Positions 8,218 to 16,500 of a stretch of DNA of 64,000 nt are shown piece after piece. The notes beneath the pieces are model-generated. The model saw nothing but the letters and a program-made list of their open reading frames with translations. It was not told the DNA's origin and searched no databases. Positions within the stretch are counted from its first letter, which is position 1; every line of letters begins with the position of its first letter. The DNA comes from Zoogloea sp041914405 (lineage in GTDB: Bacteria > Pseudomonadota > Gammaproteobacteria > Burkholderiales > Rhodocyclaceae). The position numbers and the translations under genes are program-made. The DNA is taken from contig NZ_JAYSDK010000005.1 in assembly GCF_041914405.1 (NCBI RefSeq), forward strand, positions 1 to 64,000, in the 5' to 3' direction.

Positions 8218-8672
8218 CAGTGGCACCCTTCGGGGCTGATCTGGACAGGAGCGGACTTGGGGCGGGGGCTCATGGGGCTTCGGGAAACGGATACTGCTGC
8301 AAGGCTGCCTTGCCCAGCGCCAAGAGGCAAGCCGCAATGCGCAAAAAGGCCTGCGCGGCGGGATCCCGGGGCGGGGGGGCTACCGTCCGTCGTGCAGGTG
8401 CGAGAACAATCAATAGCACTTCAAGGATTATGGTCTTTGCGTGCATTCTTCACTGACTTCCGATGACGAATGACGGATCATGCGCCGATGTCATTTCCCT
8501 TTCGTCATTGACGGGGGATGCTGACCGATCCTTGTCCTGCCGGACAGATGCCCGAGGGAACTGCCTTGCCACTCACGATTCCCTGTGCGCCATGCTCCTT
8601 GCGGTGGATTGCCGCGAGCGAGCGCCCCTGCGAGCACCTCCTGCGTCCTAATGACTTCCGACAGAGTCCCTG
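8218..8672. other. Divergent intergenic region with an inverted repeat
   Basis: 455 bases between the divergent ubiB-like and PAS/HD-GYP/hemerythrin genes. It should hold both promoters, but no convincing -35/-10 pair was found. An inverted repeat ATGACGAA (8463-8470) / TTCGTCAT (8501-8508) surrounds a less GC-rich stretch and could be an operator. Short ORFs here look spurious. Confidence 0.35.
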
Positions 8673-10049
8673 ATGAATTTCCCGCTTGAAGCCCTCGACC
8701 TCCTTGATCAGGGGGTGGCCATCTTCGATGCCGAAAGCCGGCTGATCTACCAGAATTCCCCTTTCACCGCGCTTGTGGCTCCCGGGCGCAATCCTTTCAA
8801 GAATGGTTCCACACTCACGCTGATTCTCGACTGCATCGCGGCCCAGGGGGCCGGACAGGGCGGCGAGCTGAGGCGCCGGCTGGCGACCCTGCATGACGCG
8901 ACCCACAGCGGTGGCGAACTGCAGGTGGAAATTGTCGGCGAGCGTGGCCGTCACCTGTTCGTGATTGCGCGCTCCACCAACAGTGGCACCCTGCTCCTGC
9001 AGGTGCGCGACATCACGCTGGAACGGCGTTCGACGGTCAAGCTGGAAAGCGTCATGAAGGTGGCGGTGTCCACGCTGGCCGATCTTGCCGAATACCGTGA
9101 CACCGACACCAGCGAACACGTGCTGCGGGTTGCCCGCCTGGCCCACGAAATCGCTCGCGAACTGGCCGGCGTGGGCTATCCCGCGGAAGAACTGACGGCC
9201 GATTTCCTATCGCACCTGGGTACCGCCAGCATCCTGCACGACATTGGCAAGGTCGGTGTGCCGGACAGCATCCTGCTCAAGAAAGGCAGGCTCGATCCGG
9301 ACGAGCGGGCACTGATAGAGCGCCATGCCGAGGACGGCGGCAGCATCCTGAAGAAGGCCAGCCGCCTGCTGCCGGAGAGCGTGCACTTCCGGCTGGCTTC
9401 GGAAATCGCCTATTCCCACCATGAGCGCTGGGATGGCACGGGCTACCCCTACAAGCTGGCCGCCGAGCAGATCCCGCTGTCAGCCCGCATCGCCTCGGTG
9501 GCGGACGTCTTCGACGCCCTGTCGTCCGAGCGCCCCTACAAGCAGGCCTGGCCGATTGACAAGGTCAAGGCCTACATGCGCGAATCGGCGGGCAGCCAGT
9601 TCGATCCGCGCGTCGTCGCGGCCCTCGAGAAAGTGCTGGAGATCCGCGAGCGGGCCAGCGACATCCAGTGGTCGGCGGTGATGAGCCTCAACGACCCCGT
9701 GGTCGATCACGACCACAGCGTGCTGCTGACCCTGATCAACCAGATCTCTCTCGACGCCAACTGCCACGACCAGAGCGCCGTGGAGTTCGTCGTGGACGAA
9801 CTGGTCGGTTACACCCTCTCCCATTTCGGCCGGGAAGAGCGACTGCTCGAACGCAACGGCTACCCTCACTTGGAAGCCCACAAGGAAGTCCACCGGCGCA
9901 TGGCGGAGGAGGTCATCATGCTGCGCGACAAGCTACGCAACAACTTCACGCCCAGCCTGGGCGAGGAAATCTCCCAGTATCTGCGCAACTGGCTCACCAG
10001 CCACATCCTCGTCGAAGACAAGAAGTTCGCCCAGTACCTACAGGGCTGA
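8673..10049 (+). CDS. PAS - HD-GYP - bacteriohemerythrin fusion, putative oxygen-responsive c-di-GMP phosphodiesterase
   Basis: 458 residues in three parts. A PAS-like sensor covers about residues 5-115. The HD-GYP domain (about 125-325) has catalytic His189-Asp190 (LHDIGK), HHERWDGTGYP at 249-259 and RPYKQAW. The C-terminal 120 residues form a hemerythrin domain with a full set of di-iron ligands: His348 (DHDHSV), His384 and Glu388 (SHFGREE), His399 and His403 (YPHLEAH), His444 and Asp449 (SHILVED). The predicted role is to break down cyclic di-GMP under control of O2 or NO binding at the di-iron site. No membrane segment is seen, so it is probably cytoplasmic. The gene stands alone and is convergent with the next MFS gene. 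Confidence 0.93.
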   Translation: MNFPLEALDLLDQGVAIFDAESRLIYQNSPFTALVAPGRNPFKNGSTLTLILDCIAAQGAGQGGELRRRLATLHDATHSGGELQVEIVGERGRHLFVIARSTNSGTLLLQVRDITLERRSTVKLESVMKVAVSTLADLAEYRDTDTSEHVLRVARLAHEIARELAGVGYPAEELTADFLSHLGTASILHDIGKVGVPDSILLKKGRLDPDERALIERHAEDGGSILKKASRLLPESVHFRLASEIAYSHHERWDGTGYPYKLAAEQIPLSARIASVADVFDALSSERPYKQAWPIDKVKAYMRESAGSQFDPRVVAALEKVLEIRERASDIQWSAVMSLNDPVVDHDHSVLLTLINQISLDANCHDQSAVEFVVDELVGYTLSHFGREERLLERNGYPHLEAHKEVHRRMAEEVIMLRDKLRNNFTPSLGEEISQYLRNWLTSHILVEDKKFAQYLQG

Positions 10050-10129
10050 GTGCCGGACTACTTGGATTGGTCGGGGGCGCGGCGTCCCGTGAGGCGCCGC
10101 CGGAACGGGTCAGGCGAATGGTGACTGGA

Positions 10130-11581
10130 TCATGTTACCTGCATTTTTTGTGCCTCAGGCTCGTCCACGCCTTCGACCCTGCGCAGAAGAGGCAGTGCCG
10201 TCAGCGGCAGTAGGCCGATCACGGTGACCGAGATCATCAGCAGGCCGAGGTTGGAATAATCCTGCTGGGTGATCTGGAAGGCGTCGTTGAGGTAGCCGGT
10301 GAACAACTGGCTGGCCGACAGGGCCAGGTTCATCAGCGAGGCCATCACCGCGAACATGGTTGCCTCGGCGCCCTTTGGCGCGGCGCGGGCGGTGAGGATC
10401 AGCATCGGGACCATCGTCAGCTGGCCCAGCGGCGCCGAGATCGTGGTGTCGATGAACGCGAAGGTCCGGGCCGACAGGCCCAGCCATTCGTGTACGCCAT
10501 AGAAGAGCCCGATGTTCGGCAGGTAGAGGATGGTGCCGATGATCATCACCCAGCCCAGCGTGAAGCTGACCGGCATGCTGACGATGTACTTGCGGAAGGC
10601 GACCAGGCCGACGAGGCTCAGGATCGAACTGACCTGGGCCAGCACGCCAAGGAACTGCTGGTCGAAACCCAGCTTGTCGATGGCCCAGTAGCTGTAGCCC
10701 TGGCCCACGTCTGGCGTGGCGCGGAACAGGAAGATCACGATCGCGGCGACGGCGACCTCCCGGGAAATGCCGACCCGCCACAGCACGATGCTGATCAGCA
10801 GCAAGGAAACGAGCAGCACGATTTCCTGGGCGTAGGGCACGGCGAGCAGCTCCAGGCCGACGCCGATGGCCGCGTAGGCCAGACCAATCAGTACGACCAG
10901 CCGGGCATTGCCGCTGCCCAGAATGTCGTTGCCCGTTGGGGTGGCCGGCCGCGCCAGGGCGGGGGTGGGGGTATCCGCACTTCGGCGCACGCGCGAGAAG
11001 GGCAGGCTGGCGACCACCAGCAGCGGCAGCAGGGACGCCAGCGCGTAGACCTTGCGAGGGCCGATCACCCCCGCCAGCACGCCTGACAGATAGCCGACGC
11101 TGATGGCCCCGACCAGCAGCGCGGCCCGGCCGAGGGTCTGGATCTGGTTACGTTCCTCCTCGGTTTCCACCACCTCGACACTCAGCGCGTCGGCGATCAC
11201 GTCCTGGACCATGAAACCGATGGCGGTCAGCAAGGAGGCCGCAAGATAGGCGGTCTTCGTCTCCACCACCGTGGCCAGGGCGACATAGCCGGCAAAGGTG
11301 AGCGCACATCCGGCCAGCAGCCAGGGTATGCGGCGGCTGCCGAAGATCGGGCGGATGTCGGCCGCGGCGCCGACCACCATTTTCATCGACCAGGGCAGGA
11401 GCAGCCAGAAGCTGATGGTGGTGACTTCAACAGGAGAGAGCTTGAGGGTCTCCTTCTGGAAGAAGACCTCGGCGATGCCGGTGATGGTGCTCGCGCCATA
11501 GCAGAAATAGACGAGCAGAACCGTCGTCCATTCGCGGCGGTAGCCGCCGATGAATTTGCGTAACACGCTTTCTCTAGTCAT
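10130..11581 (-). CDS. BT1-family (folate-biopterin type) MFS transporter
   Basis: 483 residues from the ATG at 11581, preceded by AGAAGAAA; an upstream TTG at 11605 is less likely. The N-terminus TITGIAEVFFQKETLKLSPV and the following helices match the BT1/FBT branch of the major facilitator superfamily, best known for folate and pteridine uptake in Leishmania, plants and cyanobacteria. A central hydrophilic segment (about residues 200-225) joins the two six-helix halves. The substrate in bacteria is generally unknown. The gene is monocistronic as far as can be seen. Confidence 0.75.
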   Translation of the reverse strand: MTRESVLRKFIGGYRREWTTVLLVYFCYGASTITGIAEVFFQKETLKLSPVEVTTISFWLLLPWSMKMVVGAAADIRPIFGSRRIPWLLAGCALTFAGYVALATVVETKTAYLAASLLTAIGFMVQDVIADALSVEVVETEEERNQIQTLGRAALLVGAISVGYLSGVLAGVIGPRKVYALASLLPLLVVASLPFSRVRRSADTPTPALARPATPTGNDILGSGNARLVVLIGLAYAAIGVGLELLAVPYAQEIVLLVSLLLISIVLWRVGISREVAVAAIVIFLFRATPDVGQGYSYWAIDKLGFDQQFLGVLAQVSSILSLVGLVAFRKYIVSMPVSFTLGWVMIIGTILYLPNIGLFYGVHEWLGLSARTFAFIDTTISAPLGQLTMVPMLILTARAAPKGAEATMFAVMASLMNLALSASQLFTGYLNDAFQITQQDYSNLGLLMISVTVIGLLPLTALPLLRRVEGVDEPEAQKMQVT

Positions 11582-11790
11582 TTTCTTCTGTGCTGGGCCG
11601 TGCAAGAGTATGGAGTGATGCAGGATTCAGGCAAAGATTGCGCCAGTTGGATCGGTGGCCGGGGCAGGGAGTCTACGGTCCGAAATGGGGCGAGCCGGGA
11701 GGCCGAGAGGCAGCCCCGTCAGCGCAGGGTGTTGGAGGGCGCGCAGAAATTGCTGGAGTGGTGGTGGAATTCGATCAGTAGGGCTGAATG

Positions 11791-11821
11791 GCAGTGGGGC
11801 GAATGACTTCGCCCCCACTGC
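11791..11821. repeat. REP-like palindrome, single arm (R1)
   Basis: GCAGTGGGGCGAA pairs with TTCGCCCC(C)ACTGC around a four-base loop. Read on the minus strand, the core GGGCGAAGTCATTCGCCC differs by one base from the GGGCGAATTCATTCGCCC core of the other copies in the window. It lies 16 bases beyond the 3' end of lepB. Confidence 0.7.
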
Positions 11822-11836
11822 AGCCACAGGGGCTTT

Positions 11837-12502
11837 TTACAGAGCCTGCGCGAAGCGCTCAAGGCGGGGCAGCCAGTTGCCCAGGATGTCGGCCGAGACG
11901 AGGATGTGATGGGCCTTGCCGACCAGCAGGTGGCGGGGGACGAGGCCGATCACGCGGGAGTCGGCGCTGTTATCGCGGTTGTCACCGAGCATCAGGTACT
12001 GGCCGGGCGGGACGGTAACCGGGTTGAAGTCGCGCAGCATCTGCGCATTCGGCAGGTACTGGACGGTGCGCCGGGCGCTGGCCACCGTCTCGGTGGCGCG
12101 GATCGCATCGATCTCGCGGCCCTGGCCGATGGGTTCGCCGGCGACGCCGACGACGTCGTAGCGGGCGGCTTCACCGTTGATGGTCAACGCGCCGTCGCGC
12201 ATCGCCACGGTGTCGCCGGGCAGGCCGATGACGCGCTTGATCAGCAGCGTGCCGTCCTTGGGCGATTTGAAGGTCACCACGTCGCCGCGGGCCGGGTCGC
12301 CCAGGTGGGCGACGGTGATGTCGGTGAGGGGCAGCTTGGCGTCGTAGGCCAGGCGGTTGACCAGCACCACGTCGCCTTCGAGCAGCGTCGGGTGCATGGA
12401 GCCGGACGGGATGGGGTTCCAGTCGGCGATCGCGGAGCGGAAGACGCCGAAGCAGATCAGGAAGAGCAGGAATCCGCGGTTGTTCTTGAGCAAATCTTTC
12501 AT
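11837..12502 (-). CDS. lepB: Signal peptidase I (S26 family)
   Basis: 221 residues from ATG 12502, preceded by GAGGATGGC. One N-terminal membrane helix (about residues 9-28), then the catalytic serine in PIPSGSMHPTLLEGD, the general-base lysine in LLIKRVIGLPGDTV and box E as LMLGDNRDNSADSR. It cleaves signal peptides on the periplasmic face of the inner membrane. Housekeeping LepB normally has two helices and sits upstream of rnc and era; this copy has one helix and lies 56 bases downstream of a sulfur-utilisation operon, so it is probably a second, accessory peptidase. The frame is open further upstream to 12559, but that extension overlaps the previous gene's stop and is less likely. Confidence 0.9.
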   Translation of the reverse strand: MKDLLKNNRGFLLFLICFGVFRSAIADWNPIPSGSMHPTLLEGDVVLVNRLAYDAKLPLTDITVAHLGDPARGDVVTFKSPKDGTLLIKRVIGLPGDTVAMRDGALTINGEAARYDVVGVAGEPIGQGREIDAIRATETVASARRTVQYLPNAQMLRDFNPVTVPPGQYLMLGDNRDNSADSRVIGLVPRHLLVGKAHHILVSADILGNWLPRLERFAQAL

Positions 12503-12558
12503 GCCATCCTCATGGGTTGTGATGTGCCCTATGGACCGGTCGGCCATGCATTGGTTCA

Positions 12559-13710
12559 TCAGGTGTACATGTTCGGCGGGGGGTATTCCCCGTTGAGGGA
12601 CCAGCGGCCGAGCATCGCCAGCTTGTAGTCGATGGGATCGTGGAGGGTGTGGGTGCGCACGTTGCGCCAGAAGCGGTCGTAGCCGAGGCTGGCGCGGGTG
12701 CCGCGGGCGCCGACCACCTCGAAGAGTTCCTGGCTGGCGAACAGGCCGGCCCGGTGGGCGATGACCTTGGCTTCGGCGATCGCCGCGGCGGTCTCGGCGC
12801 GCTCCCTTTCGGTCAATTCGGGGCCGCGTTCAAAGGAGGCCTGGATGGCCGTCGCGGCCCGCTCGGCCAGCGCGTCGGCGGCGGCGATCTGCACGTGGAT
12901 CTCGCCGAAGCGGAGCAGCGTGTAGGGGTCTTCGGTGGCCTCCTGCACGCTGGCGGCGATCCACGGGCGGGCCCGCTGGCGGGCGAATTCCCGTGCCTCA
13001 TCGCGGGCGCCGATGGCGATGCCCAGGTACAGGTTGGCGAGGGTCAGCTGGCCGAAGCAGTTGCGCAGGGTGTGGAAGGGGCTGAGGACGGCGCCGTGGG
13101 GACGCAGCACGTCCTCCCGGCGCAGCAGCACCTGGCGGAAGCTCACCGAGCCGCTGTCGGTCTGGCGCTGGCCGATCGGATCCCAGTCGTCGTTGACGAC
13201 GATGCCCGCCTGGTCGGTATCGACGACGCCAATCACAAAGGCGCCGCCGGCCGGATGCTGGGCTGTGAGGGTCAGGTAACGCGAGCCGCGGGCGCCGGAG
13301 CAGAAGCCCTTGGTGCCGTCGAGCAGGTAGCCGTCCGGGTGATCGCTGGCGGTGAGTCCCGGGTCGAGCGGATTCATCGCGTTGCCCCACCAGCCGCCCT
13401 CGGCAATCGTGCGGCCGAGCCAGTGGCGCTGCTGGGCCTCGCTGCCGTAGATGCGCAGCGTGGCGACCTGCAGGTGGTGGAAGGCCAGCAGGTGGGCGAG
13501 GGCGCTATCCACCGTGGCGACGCGGCGCACCAGCGCGAAGATCTCCGGCCACGGACGTTCGTCGCCGCCGTCTACCTTCGGGATGGACAGGCGCAGCAGG
13601 CCGGCATTCTGTAGCAGGGCTTTCTCTTCGGCCGGGTGGCCGCCGCGTTTGTCCCGCTCGACGGCGGTGCGGCGGAGTTCGGCCAGCAGGGGGGCGAGAT
13701 CGTCGGGCAT
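12559..13710 (-). CDS. SfnB-like acyl-CoA dehydrogenase-fold flavin oxidoreductase (sulfur acquisition)
   Basis: 383 residues from MPDDLAPLLAELRRTAVERD. The fold is that of acyl-CoA dehydrogenases, but the sequence (GGWWGNAMNPLDPGLTASD, YLLDGTKGFCSGARGSRYL, LFEVVGARGTRASLGYDRFW) fits the FMNH2-dependent SfnB/DszC-like group that oxidises organosulfur compounds. It lacks the catalytic glutamate context of true acyl-CoA dehydrogenases as far as can be judged. It is the last gene of a run with a TauD-like dioxygenase and SsuABC-like transporter, 26 bases after the permease, which supports a role in releasing sulfur from sulfones or sulfonates. The needed flavin reductase is not in the window. 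Confidence 0.8.
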   Translation of the reverse strand: MPDDLAPLLAELRRTAVERDKRGGHPAEEKALLQNAGLLRLSIPKVDGGDERPWPEIFALVRRVATVDSALAHLLAFHHLQVATLRIYGSEAQQRHWLGRTIAEGGWWGNAMNPLDPGLTASDHPDGYLLDGTKGFCSGARGSRYLTLTAQHPAGGAFVIGVVDTDQAGIVVNDDWDPIGQRQTDSGSVSFRQVLLRREDVLRPHGAVLSPFHTLRNCFGQLTLANLYLGIAIGARDEAREFARQRARPWIAASVQEATEDPYTLLRFGEIHVQIAAADALAERAATAIQASFERGPELTERERAETAAAIAEAKVIAHRAGLFASQELFEVVGARGTRASLGYDRFWRNVRTHTLHDPIDYKLAMLGRWSLNGEYPPPNMYT

Positions 13711-13736
13711 GGGTATTCCGGAAGCGATCGACGCTT

Positions 13737-14606
13737 TCAGCGTAGCAGGCCCCAGCGCCGCACGGTGACACGCTCCAGGGTGTTGAAGCCGAGGTTTTCG
13801 ACGATCAGGCCGATGATGACCACCAGCGCCAGCCCGGCGAAGACCCGGTCGGTGAACAGCTCGTTGCGGTTCTGGAAGATGTACCAGCCCAGCCCGCCCT
13901 TGCCGGACGAGGCGCCGAATACCAGCTCGGCGGCGATCAGTGTGCGCCACGCAAAGGCCCAGCCGATCTTGAGGCCGGACAGGATCGATGGCAGCGCCGC
14001 CGGCACCAGGATCTGCAGCACGTAGCGAACGCCGCGCAGGCCGTAGTTGCGGCCGGCCATCTGCAGGGTCTGCGGTACGCCCTGGAAGCCGGCGTAGGTG
14101 TTGAGGGCCAGCGGCCACAGCACCGAATGCAGCAGCACGAAGACCAGGCTGCCGTGGCCGATGCCGAACCACAGCAGCGCGATGGGCAGCAGCGCGATGG
14201 CCGGCAGCGGGTTGAACATGGTCGTCAGCGTGGACAGCAGGTCGCGCCCGAGGCGCGTGCTGACCGCCAGCGCGGTGAGCACGAAGGCCACCAGCACGCC
14301 GCCGATGTAGCCCTGCAGCAGCACTTCGAGGGACAGCGCGGTGCGTTCGAGCAGTTCGCCGGAGGCCAGGCCTTCCACCAGCGCGCTGGCGGTGGCGAGA
14401 AAGGTCGGCAGCAGCAGCTCGTTGTCCTGCTCGCGGGCGATGATCTCCCAGGCCAGCGCCAGCAGCGCGAGGAGCACGCTCTTGCGCAGCCAGGCCTGCT
14501 CCCACAGGCGCGTGGCGAGCGGCAGCCGGCGTTCCAGGCTGACGTGGGTGAGGGGTTCCAGCTGGCGTTCGTATTCCGGCCGGATCGGGGCGTGGAGGGC
14601 GGTCAT
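13737..14606 (-). CDS. ABC transporter permease, SsuC/TauC type
   Basis: 289 residues with a cytoplasmic N-terminal segment and about six membrane helices. The EAA loop with LPAALPSILSGLKIGWAFAW near residues 200-220 is typical of nitrate/sulfonate/taurine permeases, and the permease domain spans about 85-280. The ATG at 14606 overlaps the end of the ATPase gene by four bases (ATGA), which indicates coupled translation. It should form the inner-membrane channel for the substrate caught by the 15466-16476 binding protein. Confidence 0.9.
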   Translation of the reverse strand: MTALHAPIRPEYERQLEPLTHVSLERRLPLATRLWEQAWLRKSVLLALLALAWEIIAREQDNELLLPTFLATASALVEGLASGELLERTALSLEVLLQGYIGGVLVAFVLTALAVSTRLGRDLLSTLTTMFNPLPAIALLPIALLWFGIGHGSLVFVLLHSVLWPLALNTYAGFQGVPQTLQMAGRNYGLRGVRYVLQILVPAALPSILSGLKIGWAFAWRTLIAAELVFGASSGKGGLGWYIFQNRNELFTDRVFAGLALVVIIGLIVENLGFNTLERVTVRRWGLLR

Positions 14607-15457
14607 GCGAATCTCTTCAGGTTATGGGGCGTCACGTCGGTGGTGATGCCGGTCGGTTCCTCGTCGAACAACAGGCGGTGGATGCGCTGGGCGCTGGCCT
14701 GGAAGTCGGCGCCGCCGAGGCTGTGCAGGCCGTAGTGATGGCTGTTGATCTCGGCGCGCATGCGGCCGGGGTGCGGCGACAGCAGGCCGATGCGGTTGCC
14801 GACCACCAGCGCCTCCTCGATGGAATGGGTAACGAACAACAGCGTGAAGCGGACTTCGTCCCACAGGGCCAGCAGTTCCTCCTGCATCTTGCGGCGGGTC
14901 AGCGCGTCGAGGGCGGCGAAGGGTTCGTCCATCAGCAGCACCCGCGGCTGCATGGCCAGCGCGCGGGCGATCGCCACGCGCTGCTTCATGCCGCCGGACA
15001 GCGTGTGCGGGTAGGCGTCGGCGAAGGCCGCCAGGCCGACCTTGTCCAGGTAGTGCAGGGCCCGCTCGGCGGCCTCTTTGCGGCCCAGGGTGCCGGTGGC
15101 GCGCAGCGGGAAGATCACGTTGTCCTTGACGGTCTTCCACGGTGGCAGCTGGTCGAATTCCTGGAAGACGACGATGCGGTCCGGGCCGGGGCCGCTGATC
15201 GGCCGCCCGTCGAGGCGGATCTCGCCGTCGCTGGGCGGCAGGAAGCCGGCCACCGCTTTGAGCAGGCTGGACTTGCCGCAGCCGGAGGCGCCGAGCAGCA
15301 CGAAGCGGTCGCCGGCATGCACGTCGAAGCTGACTTCATGGGTGGCGCGCACCACACGGCCGGGCGTGCGGTATTCCAGGCTGAGCTTGTCCACCGCCAG
15401 CAGCGGTGTTGCGGGAGGCCCGGACGGGAAGGCGTTGAGAGGGGTGACGGTGGACAT
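14603..15457 (-). CDS. ABC transporter ATPase, SsuB/TauB type
   Basis: 284 residues. Walker A GASGCGKSS near residues 56-64, Q-loop VFQEFDQLPPWKTV, signature LSGGMKQRVAIARAL and Walker B VLLMDEPFAALDALTRRKM are all intact, with a His in the FVTHSIEEAL switch. The PPW after the Q-loop and ALDALTR after Walker B are characteristic of the nitrate/sulfonate/taurine importer subfamily. It lies nine bases after the binding-protein gene and overlaps the permease gene. Confidence 0.92.
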   Translation of the reverse strand: MSTVTPLNAFPSGPPATPLLAVDKLSLEYRTPGRVVRATHEVSFDVHAGDRFVLLGASGCGKSSLLKAVAGFLPPSDGEIRLDGRPISGPGPDRIVVFQEFDQLPPWKTVKDNVIFPLRATGTLGRKEAAERALHYLDKVGLAAFADAYPHTLSGGMKQRVAIARALAMQPRVLLMDEPFAALDALTRRKMQEELLALWDEVRFTLLFVTHSIEEALVVGNRIGLLSPHPGRMRAEINSHHYGLHSLGGADFQASAQRIHRLLFDEEPTGITTDVTPHNLKRFA

Positions 15458-15465
15458 GGCGGACC

Positions 15466-16476
15466 TCAGCTGCCGGGCTGCGCGTAGGCTTCCGGGAAGA
15501 AGTAGTCCTTCCAGGAGGCTGCGCGGTTCTTCAGGACGCCCAGCTTGTAGAGCTCGTCGGCGTAGGCCTGGCTGCGCTGGGGCTGGATCGTGTAGCTGTT
15601 CTCCGGATCCTCGATGATCTTGCGCACCAGCTCCGGCGCCAGCTTGGATTTCTGCACGCGGATAAAGATCTCGGCGGCCTTGGCCTTGTCGGCCTTGATC
15701 AGCTTGGCGGCCTCATCGAGGGCGGCGTAGAAGGCCTTGTAGGTCTTGGGATTCTCGTCGTGGAACTTCTGCGTCGTGTAAAGCACGTTGAAGGTCGCCG
15801 GTCCGCCGAGCACGTCGTAGGAGCTGAGTACCTTGTGCACGTTCTTGTTGGCCTCCAAAGCTTGGTAATAGAACGGCGCGCTGGAGAAGTGGGCGTTGAT
15901 CTCGGAGCCGCCGGCGACCAGCGCGGCGGTAGCGTCCGGGTGGGCCAGGCTCACCGATATGGTGTCGAAGCGCTTGTAGTTGTCCTTACCGAAGACCTTG
16001 GCGGTTTCGATCTGCAGCACGCGGGACTGGAAACTGGTGCCGGCGGCTGGCACGGCGATGCGGTCCTTGTCGCCGAAGTCCTTGATGGTCTTCACGTTCG
16101 GGTTGCTGCTCAGCAGGTAGTTGGGCAGGCTGCCCAGGGCGGCGACCGCCTTCACGTTCTGCTTGCCCTTGGTGCGATCCCACAGGGCGAGCATCGGCGG
16201 CACGCCAGCCGACACGATGTCCAGGCTGCCGGACAGCAGGGCTTCGTTCATCGCGGTGGCGCCGGAGATCTGGGTCCATTCCACCTTGATGTCGAGGCCA
16301 TGGGCCTTGCCGTGCTTCTCGATCAGTTTCTGGTCATGGACCACGTCGAGGATCAGGTAGGAGATGCCGAACTGCTGGGCGACGCGGATCTGTCCTTCGG
16401 CGTGGGCGGTCCAGCTGGCCGTCAGCAGGCCGAGGCCGCCGAGCAGGGCGAAGGTCTTGCGGGTCAGGGTTTTCAT
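15466..16476 (-). CDS. Periplasmic sulfonate/taurine-type substrate-binding protein
   Basis: 336 residues with a signal peptide (KTFALLGGLGLLTASWTAHA, cleavage after about residue 26). The mature part is an SsuA/TauA/NMT1-type binding protein: RVAQQFGISYLILDVVHDQK, DIVSAGVPPMLALWDR and AVPAAGTSFQSRVLQ. It delivers substrate to the permease and ATPase encoded directly downstream. The actual ligand (alkanesulfonate, taurine, sulfate ester or sulfone) cannot be told from sequence. Confidence 0.9.
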   Translation of the reverse strand: MKTLTRKTFALLGGLGLLTASWTAHAEGQIRVAQQFGISYLILDVVHDQKLIEKHGKAHGLDIKVEWTQISGATAMNEALLSGSLDIVSAGVPPMLALWDRTKGKQNVKAVAALGSLPNYLLSSNPNVKTIKDFGDKDRIAVPAAGTSFQSRVLQIETAKVFGKDNYKRFDTISVSLAHPDATAALVAGGSEINAHFSSAPFYYQALEANKNVHKVLSSYDVLGGPATFNVLYTTQKFHDENPKTYKAFYAALDEAAKLIKADKAKAAEIFIRVQKSKLAPELVRKIIEDPENSYTIQPQRSQAYADELYKLGVLKNRAASWKDYFFPEAYAQPGS

Positions 16477-16500
16477 GGTTTCTCTCTGTTTTTTTGGGAT

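Noticed and set aside
8463..8651. A 62-codon ORF in the intergenic region before the hemerythrin fusion
   Set aside because: No ribosome-binding site, composition unlike neighbours, and it overlaps the likely promoter region.
11600..11836. Small ORFs between the BT1 transporter and lepB
   Set aside because: Overlapping, low-complexity frames on both strands with no ribosome-binding site; the region holds only the R1 palindrome.
12559..14505. A 648-codon frame joining the SfnB-like gene to upstream sequence
   Set aside because: The first 260 codons are an out-of-frame reading of the permease gene; the real start of the oxidoreductase is at 13710.
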